Shown: piece by piece, positions 8,376 through 17,570 of the stretch
How positions within the stretch are numbered: the first letter of the stretch is position 1
Layout: every line of letters starts with the position of its first letter
Source: Paracoccus sp. MA
GTDB taxonomy: Bacteria; Pseudomonadota; Alphaproteobacteria; Rhodobacterales; Rhodobacteraceae
DNA length: 64,000 bases
Direction: 5' to 3'
Assembly: GCF_020990385.1 (NCBI RefSeq)
Contig: NZ_CP087599.1
Coordinates: 1 to 64,000, forward strand
The notes under the pieces: model-generated
What the model was told of the DNA's origin: nothing
The model's database searches: none
What the model saw: only the letters and a program-made list of their open reading frames with translations
Program-made: the position numbers and the translations under genes

Positions 8376-9616
8376 GAGGGCTGGCCTTTCCGCTGATCCT
8401 GGCCCTGACCGCGCTGCCGGCGCAGGCCCAGCCGCAGCAGGCCCAGCCGCAACCCGTCAAGCCCTCGGCCCTGTCGCGGGACATCGCGGAAAAGGGTATC
8501 GCGCCTGTGCTGGCGCGGTTGCAGGCGCTGCCCGCGCCAACCCCCGAAGAGCGTTTCGCCATCGCCGGGCTGGAGTTCCTCGGCGCGGTCGAGTCTGCCT
8601 GGCGCTGGCGGGTGCGCCATGGGATCACCCCTTTCGGCGCCGCGCTCTTCGGCTTTTCCACCGAATTGCCGCAGACCGTCACGCCGCAGCCGATGCCGCC
8701 CGAGGCGCTGGCCGAGCAGACCGAAGCCACGCTGGCCGCCATGGCGCGCAGCCGCGCCGCGCTGGAGGGATTGGCCGGGGGCGAGGATTTCGGGCTGGCG
8801 ATCTCGCTGGGCGATCTGTGGTTCGACCTCGACGGGGACGGCCGGCGCGCGCCGGGCGAGGGGGCGGCCGAGCTGCTGGAGGGCGTCGTCTGGTCCGGCA
8901 GCTCCGCCCCGGATCCCGACACGGGCAAGCCGGTGCCGCCCGCGCTGCCGGTGATCCGCTTCGACCGCGCCGATGCCGCCTGGCTTGCGGCCTATACGCA
9001 TCTGGTCTCGGGCGGGGCCGAGCTGCTGCTGGCCTTCGACCCGACGCCCAGCCTGCAAAAGGTCTTTGCCACGCGGGCGCGGATCGACGAAAGCCGCCGC
9101 GCGGGCGGCGAAGGCGTGCTGCCGCCGATGATGGACGATGCCATCGACCCGCTGGCCATCGCCATCGACATGCTTCGCCATCAGCCCGACGCCGGGCGCA
9201 CCCGCGCCGCCCGCGCGCATTGGCGGCAGACCATCGCCGAGAACCGGCGCTTCTGGACGCTGGTCGGGCAGGAAACCGACAATGCCGGCGAATGGATTCC
9301 GAACGACCGGCAGGTCTCGGCCACCGGCATCGCCTTTCCGCCCGGCACCGGCATCGCCTGGCAGGCGGTTCTGGCCGATGGCGAGGCGCTGCTGGCGGGC
9401 GACAGGACCGTCCCGTTCTGGCGCGGGCCGCTGGGCATCGATCTGGCCGCCTGGCTGGACAACCCGGCGCCGCTGCCGGTCGACGGGGTGATCCAGGGCT
9501 GGGCGCTGGCCGACTATTTCTCGGAGGCGCCGCCGGTCAGCCCCGAGAATTTCCGGCGCTTCTCGGACATGCTGTTCGAGACCGGGCCGTTCCTGGCCAT
9601 GGTGATGCTGAACTGA
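8372..9616 (+). CDS. Exported protein of unknown function
   Basis: 414 residues, translationally coupled to the previous gene by an ATGA overlap. A signal peptide covers about residues 1-19 (MRGLAFPLILALTALPAQAQ), followed by a Gln/Pro-rich linker. There is one EF-hand-like or dockerin-like loop, DLDGDGRRAPGEG, near residues 151-163, which could bind calcium. No catalytic motif is obvious. The C-terminal part is rich in Trp and acidic residues. I do not recognise the family. The pair with the preceding Sel1-repeat protein suggests a shared envelope role. Confidence 0.75.
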   Translation: MRGLAFPLILALTALPAQAQPQQAQPQPVKPSALSRDIAEKGIAPVLARLQALPAPTPEERFAIAGLEFLGAVESAWRWRVRHGITPFGAALFGFSTELPQTVTPQPMPPEALAEQTEATLAAMARSRAALEGLAGGEDFGLAISLGDLWFDLDGDGRRAPGEGAAELLEGVVWSGSSAPDPDTGKPVPPALPVIRFDRADAAWLAAYTHLVSGGAELLLAFDPTPSLQKVFATRARIDESRRAGGEGVLPPMMDDAIDPLAIAIDMLRHQPDAGRTRAARAHWRQTIAENRRFWTLVGQETDNAGEWIPNDRQVSATGIAFPPGTGIAWQAVLADGEALLAGDRTVPFWRGPLGIDLAAWLDNPAPLPVDGVIQGWALADYFSEAPPVSPENFRRFSDMLFETGPFLAMVMLN

Positions 9617-9622
9617 AGGGGC

Positions 9623-9654
9623 CGCCGGGCCGCCATCCCCTAGCCGGCCCGGCG
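9623..9654. terminator. Bidirectional terminator hairpin between convergent genes
   Basis: A perfect 10-base inverted repeat, CGCCGGGCCG and CGGCCCGGCG, with a 12-base loop lies between the stop of the exported protein (+) and the end of the GtrA gene (-), overlapping the last codons of the latter. No T tract, as is common in such GC-rich genomes. Serves either strand. Confidence 0.5.
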
Positions 9655-10032
9655 ATAGACCCAGTGCTTGGAGACCAGGAAGATCATCGCCGAGATGATC
9701 GCCGTCACCAGGATCTGCGCCGGAAACAACGGCGCCCCCAGCCCGTCGACCAGCGCCGCCATCATGAGCGAGTTCAGCGCCATCGCGGTCAGGTGCATCG
9801 CCAGGAAGCGCAGCATGCTGCGCAGGTTCGGCGGCCCGGCCCGGAAGGTCAGCCAGCTTTGCAGCGCGTAATTGTAGACCATGCTGACCGCATAGCAGAA
9901 CGAGGTCAGCAGGATGATGCTTTCCACCTGGTCCCGGAACAGCCAGAGCAGCAGGAAGTAGAGCCCGGTCGAGGAGGCCCCGACCAGCACGAAGCGCAGG
10001 ACCTGCCGCAGATCGGTCCGGCCCCGGCTCAA
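9640..10032 (-). CDS. GtrA-family membrane protein
   Basis: 130 residues from a TTG that overlaps the stop of the upstream glycosyltransferase (ATTGA). That length is normal for GtrA proteins. Four membrane spans are visible: RFVLVGASSTGLYFLLLWLF, IILLTSFCYAVSMVYNYA, the span around HLTAMALNSLMMAALV, and ILVTAIISAMIFLVSKHWVY. The ending KHWVYRRAG is a family hallmark. GtrA proteins are thought to flip or handle undecaprenyl-linked sugars made by GtrB-type GT2 enzymes. That fits its position as the last gene of a minus-strand operon that begins with a GT2 enzyme. The start codon is inferred from operon overlap. Confidence 0.8.
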   Translation of the reverse strand: MSRGRTDLRQVLRFVLVGASSTGLYFLLLWLFRDQVESIILLTSFCYAVSMVYNYALQSWLTFRAGPPNLRSMLRFLAMHLTAMALNSLMMAALVDGLGAPLFPAQILVTAIISAMIFLVSKHWVYRRAG

Positions 10033-11621
10033 TCCGCCGCTCTCCTGAACAGCGTGCCGAATTCGCCCTGCATGGCCACCGCGTAATCGTCGCCCATATG
10101 GGACAGGAGGGTGGCCAGCACCGGCTGGCCCGCCTCGCGGGGCCGCAGTCCGGCCGGGCTCTGCTGGAAGGGCGCCCCGACGATCAGGACGAAGCGCGGC
10201 CGGTGCCGGTCGAGGCCGGTCCGGACCTCCTCCAGCCAGGCATCGTAAAGCACGAAATCCGGCGCCATCAGCTCGATCGCCGGGGTGATGAAGCGATAGG
10301 CGGGCAGGCGCTGCGCCAGATAGGGGATCTGGTAGGCGGTGCCATACAGCACCATCCGCTCCTCGGGGCCGGTCTGGCTGCGGATCATCTCGACCAGCCG
10401 GGCCTGATCGTCGGCGGGGATGTCGTAATTCCCCGTCACCGGCACGATGCCGTTGGCCCCGACATCCTTCAGCAGCCAGGCATCGCTGGCCAGCTTGGCG
10501 CCGGTGCCGGCGACCGCCAGGGCGGCCATCGCCAGCAGCGCGGCGCCGAAGGCCCTTTGCCGCAGGGGATCCGCCGCCGCGCGCCAGCGTTCGGCGGTCT
10601 GGTCCAGCGCCACCGCGCAGAGCATCACCAGCAGCGGCAGGAAGCCCGCGATGTGATAGCCGAAGCCCTTGCGCTGCGCCGCGTAGGACAGCAGGATCGC
10701 CGCCGCAAGGCCCAGCAGCAGCCAGAGCGGATAGCGCAGACCGCGATCCCGCAGCACCCACAGCAGCAGGCCGATCCCGGCGCACAGCGTCAGCCAGTGC
10801 CACCAGCGGGTGAACAGCACGACCAGGGTCTGCACCATATCCATCGGCGGCTCGGCCACATAGACCTGCGCGGTGAACAGCACCGATTGCTGATACCAGT
10901 CGTCCAGGTTCCCCATAGCCAGCGCCCAGGCCAGCACCGCAAGCACCACCAGCCCGAAACCGGCCAGGATCGCGGCCATGCGGGCCGCCGGCCCGTGGCG
11001 GCGGGGCTGGCCTAGCCAGGCGCGCGGCAATCCTTCCAGGATCAGCAGGCCCGCCAGCACCGACAGATAGGTGGGCCGGATCAGCACCGCGCAGGCGACC
11101 AGCATGCCGGCGCAGAACAGGGCGCGCCGCTCGGCCGGCGGGGGCGCGAGCATGGCGCAGCAGGCCATGACCAAAAGGCCCATCGCCACGATGTCGCGCT
11201 GGCCGGCCATCCAGCCCCCGGCCGTCACATAGATCGGCGGATAGAGCAGCAGGGCGACCGCCGGCGCCAGCCGGAAGCCCGCCCGTTTCAGGAACAGCGC
11301 CGCCGCAATGGCCGCCGCCTGCACCAGCAGGAAATCCGCCAGGTGCCAGGCCCAGGGGGCGGGACCGAACAGCCGCACCGCGGCCAGGTGCAGCAGCATG
11401 CCGCCCGGCCAGTTCATGTCGAAGCTGCCCGCATAGAACGGGTGGCCCTGCGTGGCCATCCAGGCCATGTAGTCGAACTGCGCCTGATCCGGCGAGGGCT
11501 CGATCTTCAGGTAGAGCAGGCACAGCACAGGGGCCGAGACCAGCCACAGCAGCACCAGCCCGCGCCGCAAAAGCGCCGGCCCGCCCGTCGTGGCAGCATA
11601 TGCGGGGAAAGGCACGGACAT
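10029..11621 (-). CDS. Integral membrane glycosyltransferase (polyprenyl-sugar dependent, GT-C type)
   Basis: 530 residues with about ten hydrophobic spans. Start ATG is preceded by AAAGGAG. The first extracytoplasmic loop contains PSPDQAQFDYMAWMATQG and DMNWPGGMLLH, a pattern of acidic residues after the first membrane span seen in GT-C enzymes that use lipid-linked sugars. A large soluble C-terminal domain follows the last span (from about residue 370). It probably transfers a sugar at the periplasmic face, using lipid-linked donor supplied by the GT2 and GtrA proteins of the same operon. Exact donor and acceptor are unknown; the C-terminal domain has no motif I can name. Confidence 0.7.
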   Translation of the reverse strand: MSVPFPAYAATTGGPALLRRGLVLLWLVSAPVLCLLYLKIEPSPDQAQFDYMAWMATQGHPFYAGSFDMNWPGGMLLHLAAVRLFGPAPWAWHLADFLLVQAAAIAAALFLKRAGFRLAPAVALLLYPPIYVTAGGWMAGQRDIVAMGLLVMACCAMLAPPPAERRALFCAGMLVACAVLIRPTYLSVLAGLLILEGLPRAWLGQPRRHGPAARMAAILAGFGLVVLAVLAWALAMGNLDDWYQQSVLFTAQVYVAEPPMDMVQTLVVLFTRWWHWLTLCAGIGLLLWVLRDRGLRYPLWLLLGLAAAILLSYAAQRKGFGYHIAGFLPLLVMLCAVALDQTAERWRAAADPLRQRAFGAALLAMAALAVAGTGAKLASDAWLLKDVGANGIVPVTGNYDIPADDQARLVEMIRSQTGPEERMVLYGTAYQIPYLAQRLPAYRFITPAIELMAPDFVLYDAWLEEVRTGLDRHRPRFVLIVGAPFQQSPAGLRPREAGQPVLATLLSHMGDDYAVAMQGEFGTLFRRAAD

Positions 11622-11632
11622 CGGGGCTCCTT

Positions 11633-12529
11633 TCAGGCAATGCCGCTGCGGGCCATGGTGGCGATCCGGGAAATCCCGGCGACCAGCGGGGTCGCATGCC
11701 AGTCCCGGGGCAGGGCGGAGGGCAGGAAGCTCATGTCCCGGACATTCGAGGGATGCGGGTCGAATTGCAGCAGAAGCGGCCTTTCCACCCGTTCCCGCAC
11801 CCGTTCGATGACCTCGAAGACCGAGGCGGAGCGCCCGCGGGCCAGCAGGAAGGTCCGCTCTCCGGGGGGCTCGTCGGGGGCTGCGGCCTTGCCGGCGATG
11901 TAATGGCCGATGTCGTCGGACAGGACGTAGTCGCGCAGCGTGTTCGGATTGCCGAAGATGCGCGTCGTCCGGCCGGTCAGCGCATTGGTGACCAGTGCCG
12001 TCACCAGCCCGACGCGCTTCGAGCGGGTGGCCCCGTAGACCGAGCTCGGCCGATAGACATAGCGCCGGTCCAGCCCCTCGGCCCGGGCCAGCGCCTGCTC
12101 TTGCCGCAGCTTGCCCAGGCCATAGGGGCGCAGCGGCCGGGGGCGGCTTTCGGCCGAGCAATGGGTCCGGCTTTCGAACAGCCCGCCGGCCGAGCTGATC
12201 ATGTGGAAATCGACCTGACGGCCCCGCCGCAGGGTCTCGGCCATGCCGATCACCTCGGCCAGCAGGGCGGTTTCCCGGCCCATGTCCGCCTCGGTCGAGC
12301 CGAAGCCGCTCTGGCCGCTGGTCCAGACCACCGCGATCCTGTCCCCATCCCGCAGCGCCAGCCGGATCGCCGCCGCCTGTGCCCGGCGCAGATCCGCATC
12401 GTGCCAGTCATAGGGCCGGTCGCATCCCTGCGCCCGGAATCGCAGGCGCAGGGCGCGGTCCACGGCGCTGCCGATCAATCCCAGGCCGAACAGCAGAACC
12501 GAAGCGCCCTCGACCTGCAGGATCCTCAT
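11633..12529 (-). CDS. NAD(P)-dependent epimerase/dehydratase-like protein
   Basis: 298 residues; its ATG overlaps the TGA of the GT2 gene upstream. The N-terminus has a Rossmann-type start (VLLFGLGLIGSAVDRAL). Further on come VVWTSGQSGFGST, HMISSAGGLFE and a YGLGKLRQE segment, which carries the Tyr-x3-Lys of extended short-chain dehydrogenases, then YRPSSVYGATR. These fit NDP-sugar epimerases or dehydratases. The glycine motif (GLGLIG) is a little unlike the classical GxxGxxG. It probably makes or modifies the sugar used by the surrounding glycosyltransferases. Confidence 0.75.
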   Translation of the reverse strand: MRILQVEGASVLLFGLGLIGSAVDRALRLRFRAQGCDRPYDWHDADLRRAQAAAIRLALRDGDRIAVVWTSGQSGFGSTEADMGRETALLAEVIGMAETLRRGRQVDFHMISSAGGLFESRTHCSAESRPRPLRPYGLGKLRQEQALARAEGLDRRYVYRPSSVYGATRSKRVGLVTALVTNALTGRTTRIFGNPNTLRDYVLSDDIGHYIAGKAAAPDEPPGERTFLLARGRSASVFEVIERVRERVERPLLLQFDPHPSNVRDMSFLPSALPRDWHATPLVAGISRIATMARSGIA

Positions 12530-13557
12530 GGCCGCGGGTCCCGCGCATCGTCGAACCATTGCGCCGCCGCCGCGTCGCCGGAGCGGTCGATGGTGAAGAA
12601 GGTGGGCTTGCCATGCACCTTGAGCACGAGCGAGGAAAGATATTGCAGCACGATCCCCAGCATGAAGGCGGAAAGCCCGCCGAAAAACATGATCGCCAGA
12701 AACAGCGAGGTCCAGCCCTGCACCTGAATATCCGCCGGGAAGAACAGCTTGACCGTCAGGAAATACAGCGCCGCCAGAACGGAAACGGCCATGGCCAGCA
12801 ATCCCAGCCCCGCGCCGATGCGCAGCAGTTTTATCTGGCTGGAAAAGATCATCCTCCAGGCATGGGAGAAAAGCGATTTCAGGCTATAGCCGCTGCGTCC
12901 GGTGCGGATATATCGCTCGTCCTTCATTTCGACCCGGATGGCGCGGATGCTTTGCGTGAACCAGCTCAGCGTGATGTCCAGATAGGTGTCGTGCGAGCAG
13001 ACGCTGGCCGCGGCCCGCGCCACCGGGCCGCGGATCAGCCGGAAGCTGTTGAAACTGGTCAGGCTGGGATTGTCGGTCAGCCATTGCATCAGCCGCTTGA
13101 AGCTGCGCGAGGTCAGGTCGCGGATCGCCGCGTTATGGACCGCCGAGGCGGGATTGGCATAGACGATGTCGGCATGTTCGGTCACGGCCTTGCGCAGCAT
13201 GGCGGCGATCACCTCGGGCCGGTGCTGCATGTCCTCGTCCATGGTGACCACCCAGTCGCCGGAACTGTGCAGGATGCCGACGATGGTGGCCGGATGCTGG
13301 CCGAAATTGCGCGACAGGTGCAACGGCACGATCCAGTCGTGCTGAAGGGCCAGCCGGTCGATCTTGGCGCCGGAATCGTCGATGGCCGCGTCGTCCACGA
13401 AAATCGCCTCGGCCAGCAGGAACGGCGCTTCCTGTTCCTGCCAGTCGCGGCGCAGATCGCTTAGCGCGCCGGCCAGGGATTCCAGATAATCGCTGCCGGA
13501 ATAGACCGGCACGACGACGCTGACCATAATGCCTTGCGACCAAGAGATATCCGACAT
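12526..13557 (-). CDS. Glycosyltransferase family 2 (GtrB/DPM1-like)
   Basis: About 343 residues. The GT-A core begins VSVVVPVYSGSDYLESL, has AIFVDDAAIDDSGAKI in place of the usual VDDGSxDGS, and a catalytic metal motif region TMDEDMQHRPE. Two membrane spans lie at the C-terminus (LGLLAMAVSVLAALYFL and LFLAIMFFGGLSAFMLGIVL), as in GtrB and ArnC-type enzymes that load a sugar on undecaprenyl phosphate. Start codon uncertain: ATG 13557 is used here; GTG 13563 is upstream and ATG 13527, with AAGG close before it, is also plausible. First gene of the four-gene minus operon. Confidence 0.85.
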   Translation of the reverse strand: MSDISWSQGIMVSVVVPVYSGSDYLESLAGALSDLRRDWQEQEAPFLLAEAIFVDDAAIDDSGAKIDRLALQHDWIVPLHLSRNFGQHPATIVGILHSSGDWVVTMDEDMQHRPEVIAAMLRKAVTEHADIVYANPASAVHNAAIRDLTSRSFKRLMQWLTDNPSLTSFNSFRLIRGPVARAAASVCSHDTYLDITLSWFTQSIRAIRVEMKDERYIRTGRSGYSLKSLFSHAWRMIFSSQIKLLRIGAGLGLLAMAVSVLAALYFLTVKLFFPADIQVQGWTSLFLAIMFFGGLSAFMLGIVLQYLSSLVLKVHGKPTFFTIDRSGDAAAAQWFDDARDPRP

Positions 13558-13989
13558 GTCCACATCGCCCAGAGTTTAGCAGCCTCATCACAGCAGATAT
13601 TCAAAAACTGACCAGATAACCCGCTGAGATATTGGCCTTCTCAAAGGTTATTGTGTGGCAAAAATTGCAAGTTCCCCTGCGCGCCGGCGATGCCGGGGCG
13701 ACCGGTGCCGATATGCCTTTCCGATTCCTCGATACAATTCGACAAGATAGGGCAAAGCCTGCCCGCATCTCCGCATAAAGACAAGCAATTTCTGGCTTGT
13801 ATTTCCTGCCTGTTTCGACAACTTTTGCGGGTTTTTCCCGCCGTTTTCCTTCGGGTCCGCCGCATTGACGAAGGCTTGCCGGAACGGCTACAGAATAGCC
13901 CGTGGCCGCGCCGTTTCCGGCAGGCCAAAAGCAAGCGCAAATCGCCGTGAAGGCCAGGGCGCCCGACGGGCTGGACAGGAAAGGAAACC
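13558..13989. other. Intergenic region between divergent genes
   Basis: About 430 bases without a convincing gene, noticeably richer in A+T than its surroundings. It must hold promoters for the GT2 operon (minus) and the PQQ-type dehydrogenase (plus). A small inverted repeat GCGGG-TTTTT-CCCGC is at 13827-13841. No promoter hexamers stand out clearly. Confidence 0.4.
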
Positions 13990-15201
13990 ATGCTGACCCC
14001 GCTTCGTCCCCTTGCCGCCGCCGCGCTGCTGGCGCTTGCGGCCGGCCTGCCCGCGCGGGCGGATTTCAACGATACGCCGCCGAATACCCCGGACCAGAGC
14101 CCGGCCTTCGACGGCCAGACCCGCGCCCCGGTCATCGCCGGGGCGCTGCGGCTGAGCCGGACCACGCTGGTCGAGGATCTGCGCCATCCCTGGGGCATGG
14201 CGCTGCTGCCCGATGGCGCGCTGCTGCTGACGGAACGGGCAGGGGCCCTGCGGCTTTATCGCGACGGGCAGCTGTCGCCGCCGATCCAGGGCCTGCCCGA
14301 GGTCGATGCCCAGATCCAGGGCGGCCTGCTGGACGTGGCCGTCGCCGCCGATTTCGCCAGCACGCGGCAGGTCTGGCTCAGCTTCTCGGAACCGCGCGGC
14401 GAGCGGCAGAGCGCCACGGCGGTCGCGACCGGCAGGCTGTCGCAGGACGGCAGCAGGCTGGAAGACGTGCGGGTGATCTTTCGCCAAGAGCCCGCGGTGG
14501 AATCGCCGCTGCATTTCGGCTCGCGCCTGGTCTTCGGCGCCGACGGCTATCTGTTCGTGACCACCGGCGAGCGCGCCATCCCGCCCGAGGAGCCGGTGGC
14601 GCAGGACCTGCAGAACCATCTGGGCAAGGTCCTGCGGCTGGACCCGGCGACCGGCGAGCCGGCACCGGGCAATCCCTTCTCGGCGCCCGAGGCCCAGCCC
14701 GAGATCTGGAGCTACGGCCACCGCAACATCCAGGCCGCGGCGCTGGACCCGCAGGGCCGGCTGTGGACGGTCGAGCACGGGCCGATGGGCGGGGACGAGC
14801 TGAACCGCCCCGAAGCCGGGCGCAATTACGGCTGGCCCGTCATCAGCTATGGGCTGACCTATGACGGCGGGCCCATCGGCGCCGGCCTGACCGCGCAGGA
14901 CGGAATGGAGCAGCCGGTCTATTACTGGGACCCGGTGATCGCCCCCAGCGGCATGGTGTTCTATGATGGGCCGATGTTCCCCGAATGGCAGGGCGACGCG
15001 CTGATCGGCGGCTTGCGGGCCGAGGCGGTGGTGCGGCTGAAGATCGAGGGCGACCGCGTCACCGGAGAGCAGCGGCTGGCCGCGGGCCTGGGCCGCATCC
15101 GCGACATCGAGGTCGCCCCCGACGGCGCCCTGCTGGTGCTGATCGACGACGATCCGGGGGCGCTGATCCACCTTGCGCGGCGCGGGGCGCTGCCGGACTA
15201 G
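13990..15201 (+). CDS. PQQ-dependent sugar dehydrogenase (soluble aldose sugar dehydrogenase family)
   Basis: 403 residues, ribosome site AGGAAAGGAAACC directly before ATG. A signal peptide covers about residues 1-24 (LAAAALLALAAGLPARAD), so it acts in the periplasm. The six-bladed beta-propeller pattern of the GSDH family is clear: LRHPWGMALLPDGALLLTER, QGGLLDVAVAADF, HFGSRLVFGADGYLFVTTGE, NHLGKVLRLDP, IWSYGHRNIQAAALDPQG, LWTVEHGPMGGDELN and NYGWPVISYG. These regions bind PQQ and calcium and supply the catalytic His. It oxidises aldose sugars and passes electrons to the respiratory chain. No PQQ synthesis genes are in the window. The neighbour downstream is convergent. Confidence 0.85.
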   Translation: MLTPLRPLAAAALLALAAGLPARADFNDTPPNTPDQSPAFDGQTRAPVIAGALRLSRTTLVEDLRHPWGMALLPDGALLLTERAGALRLYRDGQLSPPIQGLPEVDAQIQGGLLDVAVAADFASTRQVWLSFSEPRGERQSATAVATGRLSQDGSRLEDVRVIFRQEPAVESPLHFGSRLVFGADGYLFVTTGERAIPPEEPVAQDLQNHLGKVLRLDPATGEPAPGNPFSAPEAQPEIWSYGHRNIQAAALDPQGRLWTVEHGPMGGDELNRPEAGRNYGWPVISYGLTYDGGPIGAGLTAQDGMEQPVYYWDPVIAPSGMVFYDGPMFPEWQGDALIGGLRAEAVVRLKIEGDRVTGEQRLAAGLGRIRDIEVAPDGALLVLIDDDPGALIHLARRGALPD

Positions 15202-15214
15202 CCAGGGCGCCGCG

Positions 15215-17236
15215 TCAGTCCCGCTTGCCTGCCGGCCCGTCGGTCGGGCCCCGGCGCAGCAATTCGGCCAGGGCCGGGGCCAGCTCCAGCGCGCCGCGCC
15301 GGGACAGGTGATTGTCGTCCCAATAGGCGGGCAGGCCGTCCCGGGTGGTGATCCGGCACATCGCGCCCTCGCAGAACAGCTGTTCCAGCGGCAAGAGCGC
15401 GATGTCCTTTCGCGCGGCATAGGGGGCGAAGATCGCCCGGGTCGAGTGCTGAAAGGCCTGGTATTCCTCGCGGCTGGTGCGCAGGTCCAGCTTTCTGTGG
15501 GTGCGGGCGGTCATCACCGTGGCGATCGAGACGTGATAGCCCACGTCCGGCACCTGGTTCACCACCACGATTTCCAGCCCCCGGCGCCGGAATTCCGCGA
15601 TGGTGCGGTCAAGCGCCCGGCGAAAGGCGCGCGGGTTCTCGGGAAGGCTGGGCCCCGGGCTTTCGGGATCGACGATCAGGCTCTGGCGGGCGGTGGGCGC
15701 ATGCTTGAAGCGCATGCCCTGCGCATAGACCGACCAGCGGCTGACCAGATAGACCGTGCGGATGTCCGGCCGCTCGTCCAGCAGCGACAGCACGTGATCC
15801 CCCAGCGGGTAGCACAGCCGGGGAAAGGGCTCGCTGGTCCGGGTCAGGCCAAGCAGGGAAACGCAGCCGGGAATGCCGACGAACAGCCCCCGCCTGTCCA
15901 GCGACCTCATCGCCTCGTGCAGCCCCGGCAGCAGCGAAAACCCGTGCGAATCGCCCCAGACCAGAAAGCTTTCCGGCCCGTCCGGCGCGCCGACCGGGCA
16001 ATGCGCGATTTCGCGCCAGTTCCTGAAGCCGTCGCAGGGCAGGCTGCCGTCCTTCACCTCCTCGACCAGCAGCATCCGCTCCTCGGCGGTGAAGCGGCCC
16101 GGCAGGCCCCGGCCCTGGACGATCAGGCCGGAGAGGGCGCAGACCGCCAGGATGCAGCCCGCCCCGGCCCAGAGCGCCGGGTGACGCAGCCGTCCGGGCC
16201 CGCGGCGGGGGCGGCGGAACGGCTGCTCGACATATTTCCAGGACAGGACGGACAGGGCGACCGACGCCGCCACCGCCAGCGTCCTTTGCAGGGGTGTCGG
16301 CGGATCGATGGTCCAGAACCGCAACAGCACCATCACCGGCCAGTGCCACAGGTAAAGGGAATACGAGATCAGCCCCAGGCCGCGCATCGGCGGGGTGGAC
16401 AGCAGCCGGGTCGCCGCCCCGCCGCCCCGCCCACCCGCCAGGATCAGCGCCGCCGCGCCCAGCACCGGCAGCGCCGCCGCCCAGCCGGGAAAGGCCGTGT
16501 CGGCGGTGATGCCGATCCCCGCCGCCAGGATCAGGCCCAGCCCGGCGGCGCCCAGCAGCGGCGCGATCCAGTCCCGCCCCGCCGGCAGGGCGCGCGGCGC
16601 GTGCATCGCCAGCAGGCTGCCGGCCAGCAGTTCCCAGGCGCGGGTGGGGGCGAGGTAGAAGGCCATGGTCGGCCGCAGCCCGGTCAGCACCACGCAGGCC
16701 GCAAAGCTGAGCAGCGCCGCCAGCCACAGCGCCGGTTTCACGCCGCGCGGATACCAGCGCAGCAGCGCGATGAGGGCCAGGGGGAAGACGATGTAGAACT
16801 GCTCCTCGACCGCCAGCGACCAGGTATGCAGCAGCGGCTGGGTTTCCGCGTCCGGCGCGAAATAGTTCGAGGTCATGCCCAGATGGAAATTCGCCACGAA
16901 GAGCATGGTGGCCATCATGCTCTTGCCATAGGCGGCCAGCTGTTCGGGGGTGAGGATCTGGAACCCGGCGAGCGTGGTCGCGGCAAGGACGACGACCAGC
17001 GCCGGAAAGATCCGCCTGATCCGCCGCTCGTAGAAGCGGGCCAGGGAATAGCTGCCGTCGCGCGCCTCGCGCAGCAGGATCGAGGTGATCAGATAGCCCG
17101 AGATGACGAAGAAGACGTCGACGCCGACGAAGCCCCCGTCAAGCCCGGGAACCCCGGCGTGGAACAGGACCACAAGGCCGACGGCGACAGCGCGCAATCC
17201 ATCGATATCGGGGCGGTAAAGGGAACTGGGAACCAT
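15215..17236 (-). CDS. Acyltransferase 3 family protein with C-terminal SGNH domain (OafA-like)
   Basis: 673 residues from ATG 17236, chosen because YRPDIDGLRAVAVGLVVLFH, the family's N-terminal signature, begins eight residues in; ATG 17305 and TTG 17317 would add a charged leader. The N-terminal ~370 residues are a multi-span membrane acyltransferase with FFVISGYLIT, RRIRRIFPAL, HTWSLAVEEQFY and YSLYLWHWP. The C-terminal part is a periplasmic SGNH hydrolase-like domain with WGDSHGFSLLPGL (block I Ser) and YWDDNHLSRRGA (Asp-x-x-His). Such enzymes O-acetylate surface polysaccharide or lipopolysaccharide. It may act on the glycan made by the glycosyltransferase operon nearby, which is inference. 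Confidence 0.87.
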   Translation of the reverse strand: MVPSSLYRPDIDGLRAVAVGLVVLFHAGVPGLDGGFVGVDVFFVISGYLITSILLREARDGSYSLARFYERRIRRIFPALVVVLAATTLAGFQILTPEQLAAYGKSMMATMLFVANFHLGMTSNYFAPDAETQPLLHTWSLAVEEQFYIVFPLALIALLRWYPRGVKPALWLAALLSFAACVVLTGLRPTMAFYLAPTRAWELLAGSLLAMHAPRALPAGRDWIAPLLGAAGLGLILAAGIGITADTAFPGWAAALPVLGAAALILAGGRGGGAATRLLSTPPMRGLGLISYSLYLWHWPVMVLLRFWTIDPPTPLQRTLAVAASVALSVLSWKYVEQPFRRPRRGPGRLRHPALWAGAGCILAVCALSGLIVQGRGLPGRFTAEERMLLVEEVKDGSLPCDGFRNWREIAHCPVGAPDGPESFLVWGDSHGFSLLPGLHEAMRSLDRRGLFVGIPGCVSLLGLTRTSEPFPRLCYPLGDHVLSLLDERPDIRTVYLVSRWSVYAQGMRFKHAPTARQSLIVDPESPGPSLPENPRAFRRALDRTIAEFRRRGLEIVVVNQVPDVGYHVSIATVMTARTHRKLDLRTSREEYQAFQHSTRAIFAPYAARKDIALLPLEQLFCEGAMCRITTRDGLPAYWDDNHLSRRGALELAPALAELLRRGPTDGPAGKRD

Positions 17237-17570
17237 GCTTTGACTTGCTGACGGGTCTGTTTCGCGCCGGCGCGGCCGGTCGGAAAAATTTACGCACAGG
17301 ACCATTCGCAGGGTCAACGTATCTTTGCGGCAGGTTTCCGGCCGTAGCCGGGCAGGGAAAAGGGCACGGCGGGCGCCTCCGCAGGAAGGACCCGCCCGGC
17401 ATCCCGGCCGCGGACCGGCGCCGCGACGCCCGCCCGGAGGCGGGGACCAGAAGAGGGGGAACCGCCCGTTCCCCTCTTGGACGCCGAATGGCCGGGACCG
17501 CTACCGTCCGGCGCGTGGCGCGCGCCCCGAGGCGATCTTTCACATGACGGCCGGCCGCCGCCGCATCCCG
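17237..17570. other. Gene-free GC-rich stretch
   Basis: About 330 bases between the 5' end of the acyltransferase gene and the 3' end of the next minus-strand gene. Open frames here lack family features. It should contain the acyltransferase promoter. Nothing else was recognised. Confidence 0.4.
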
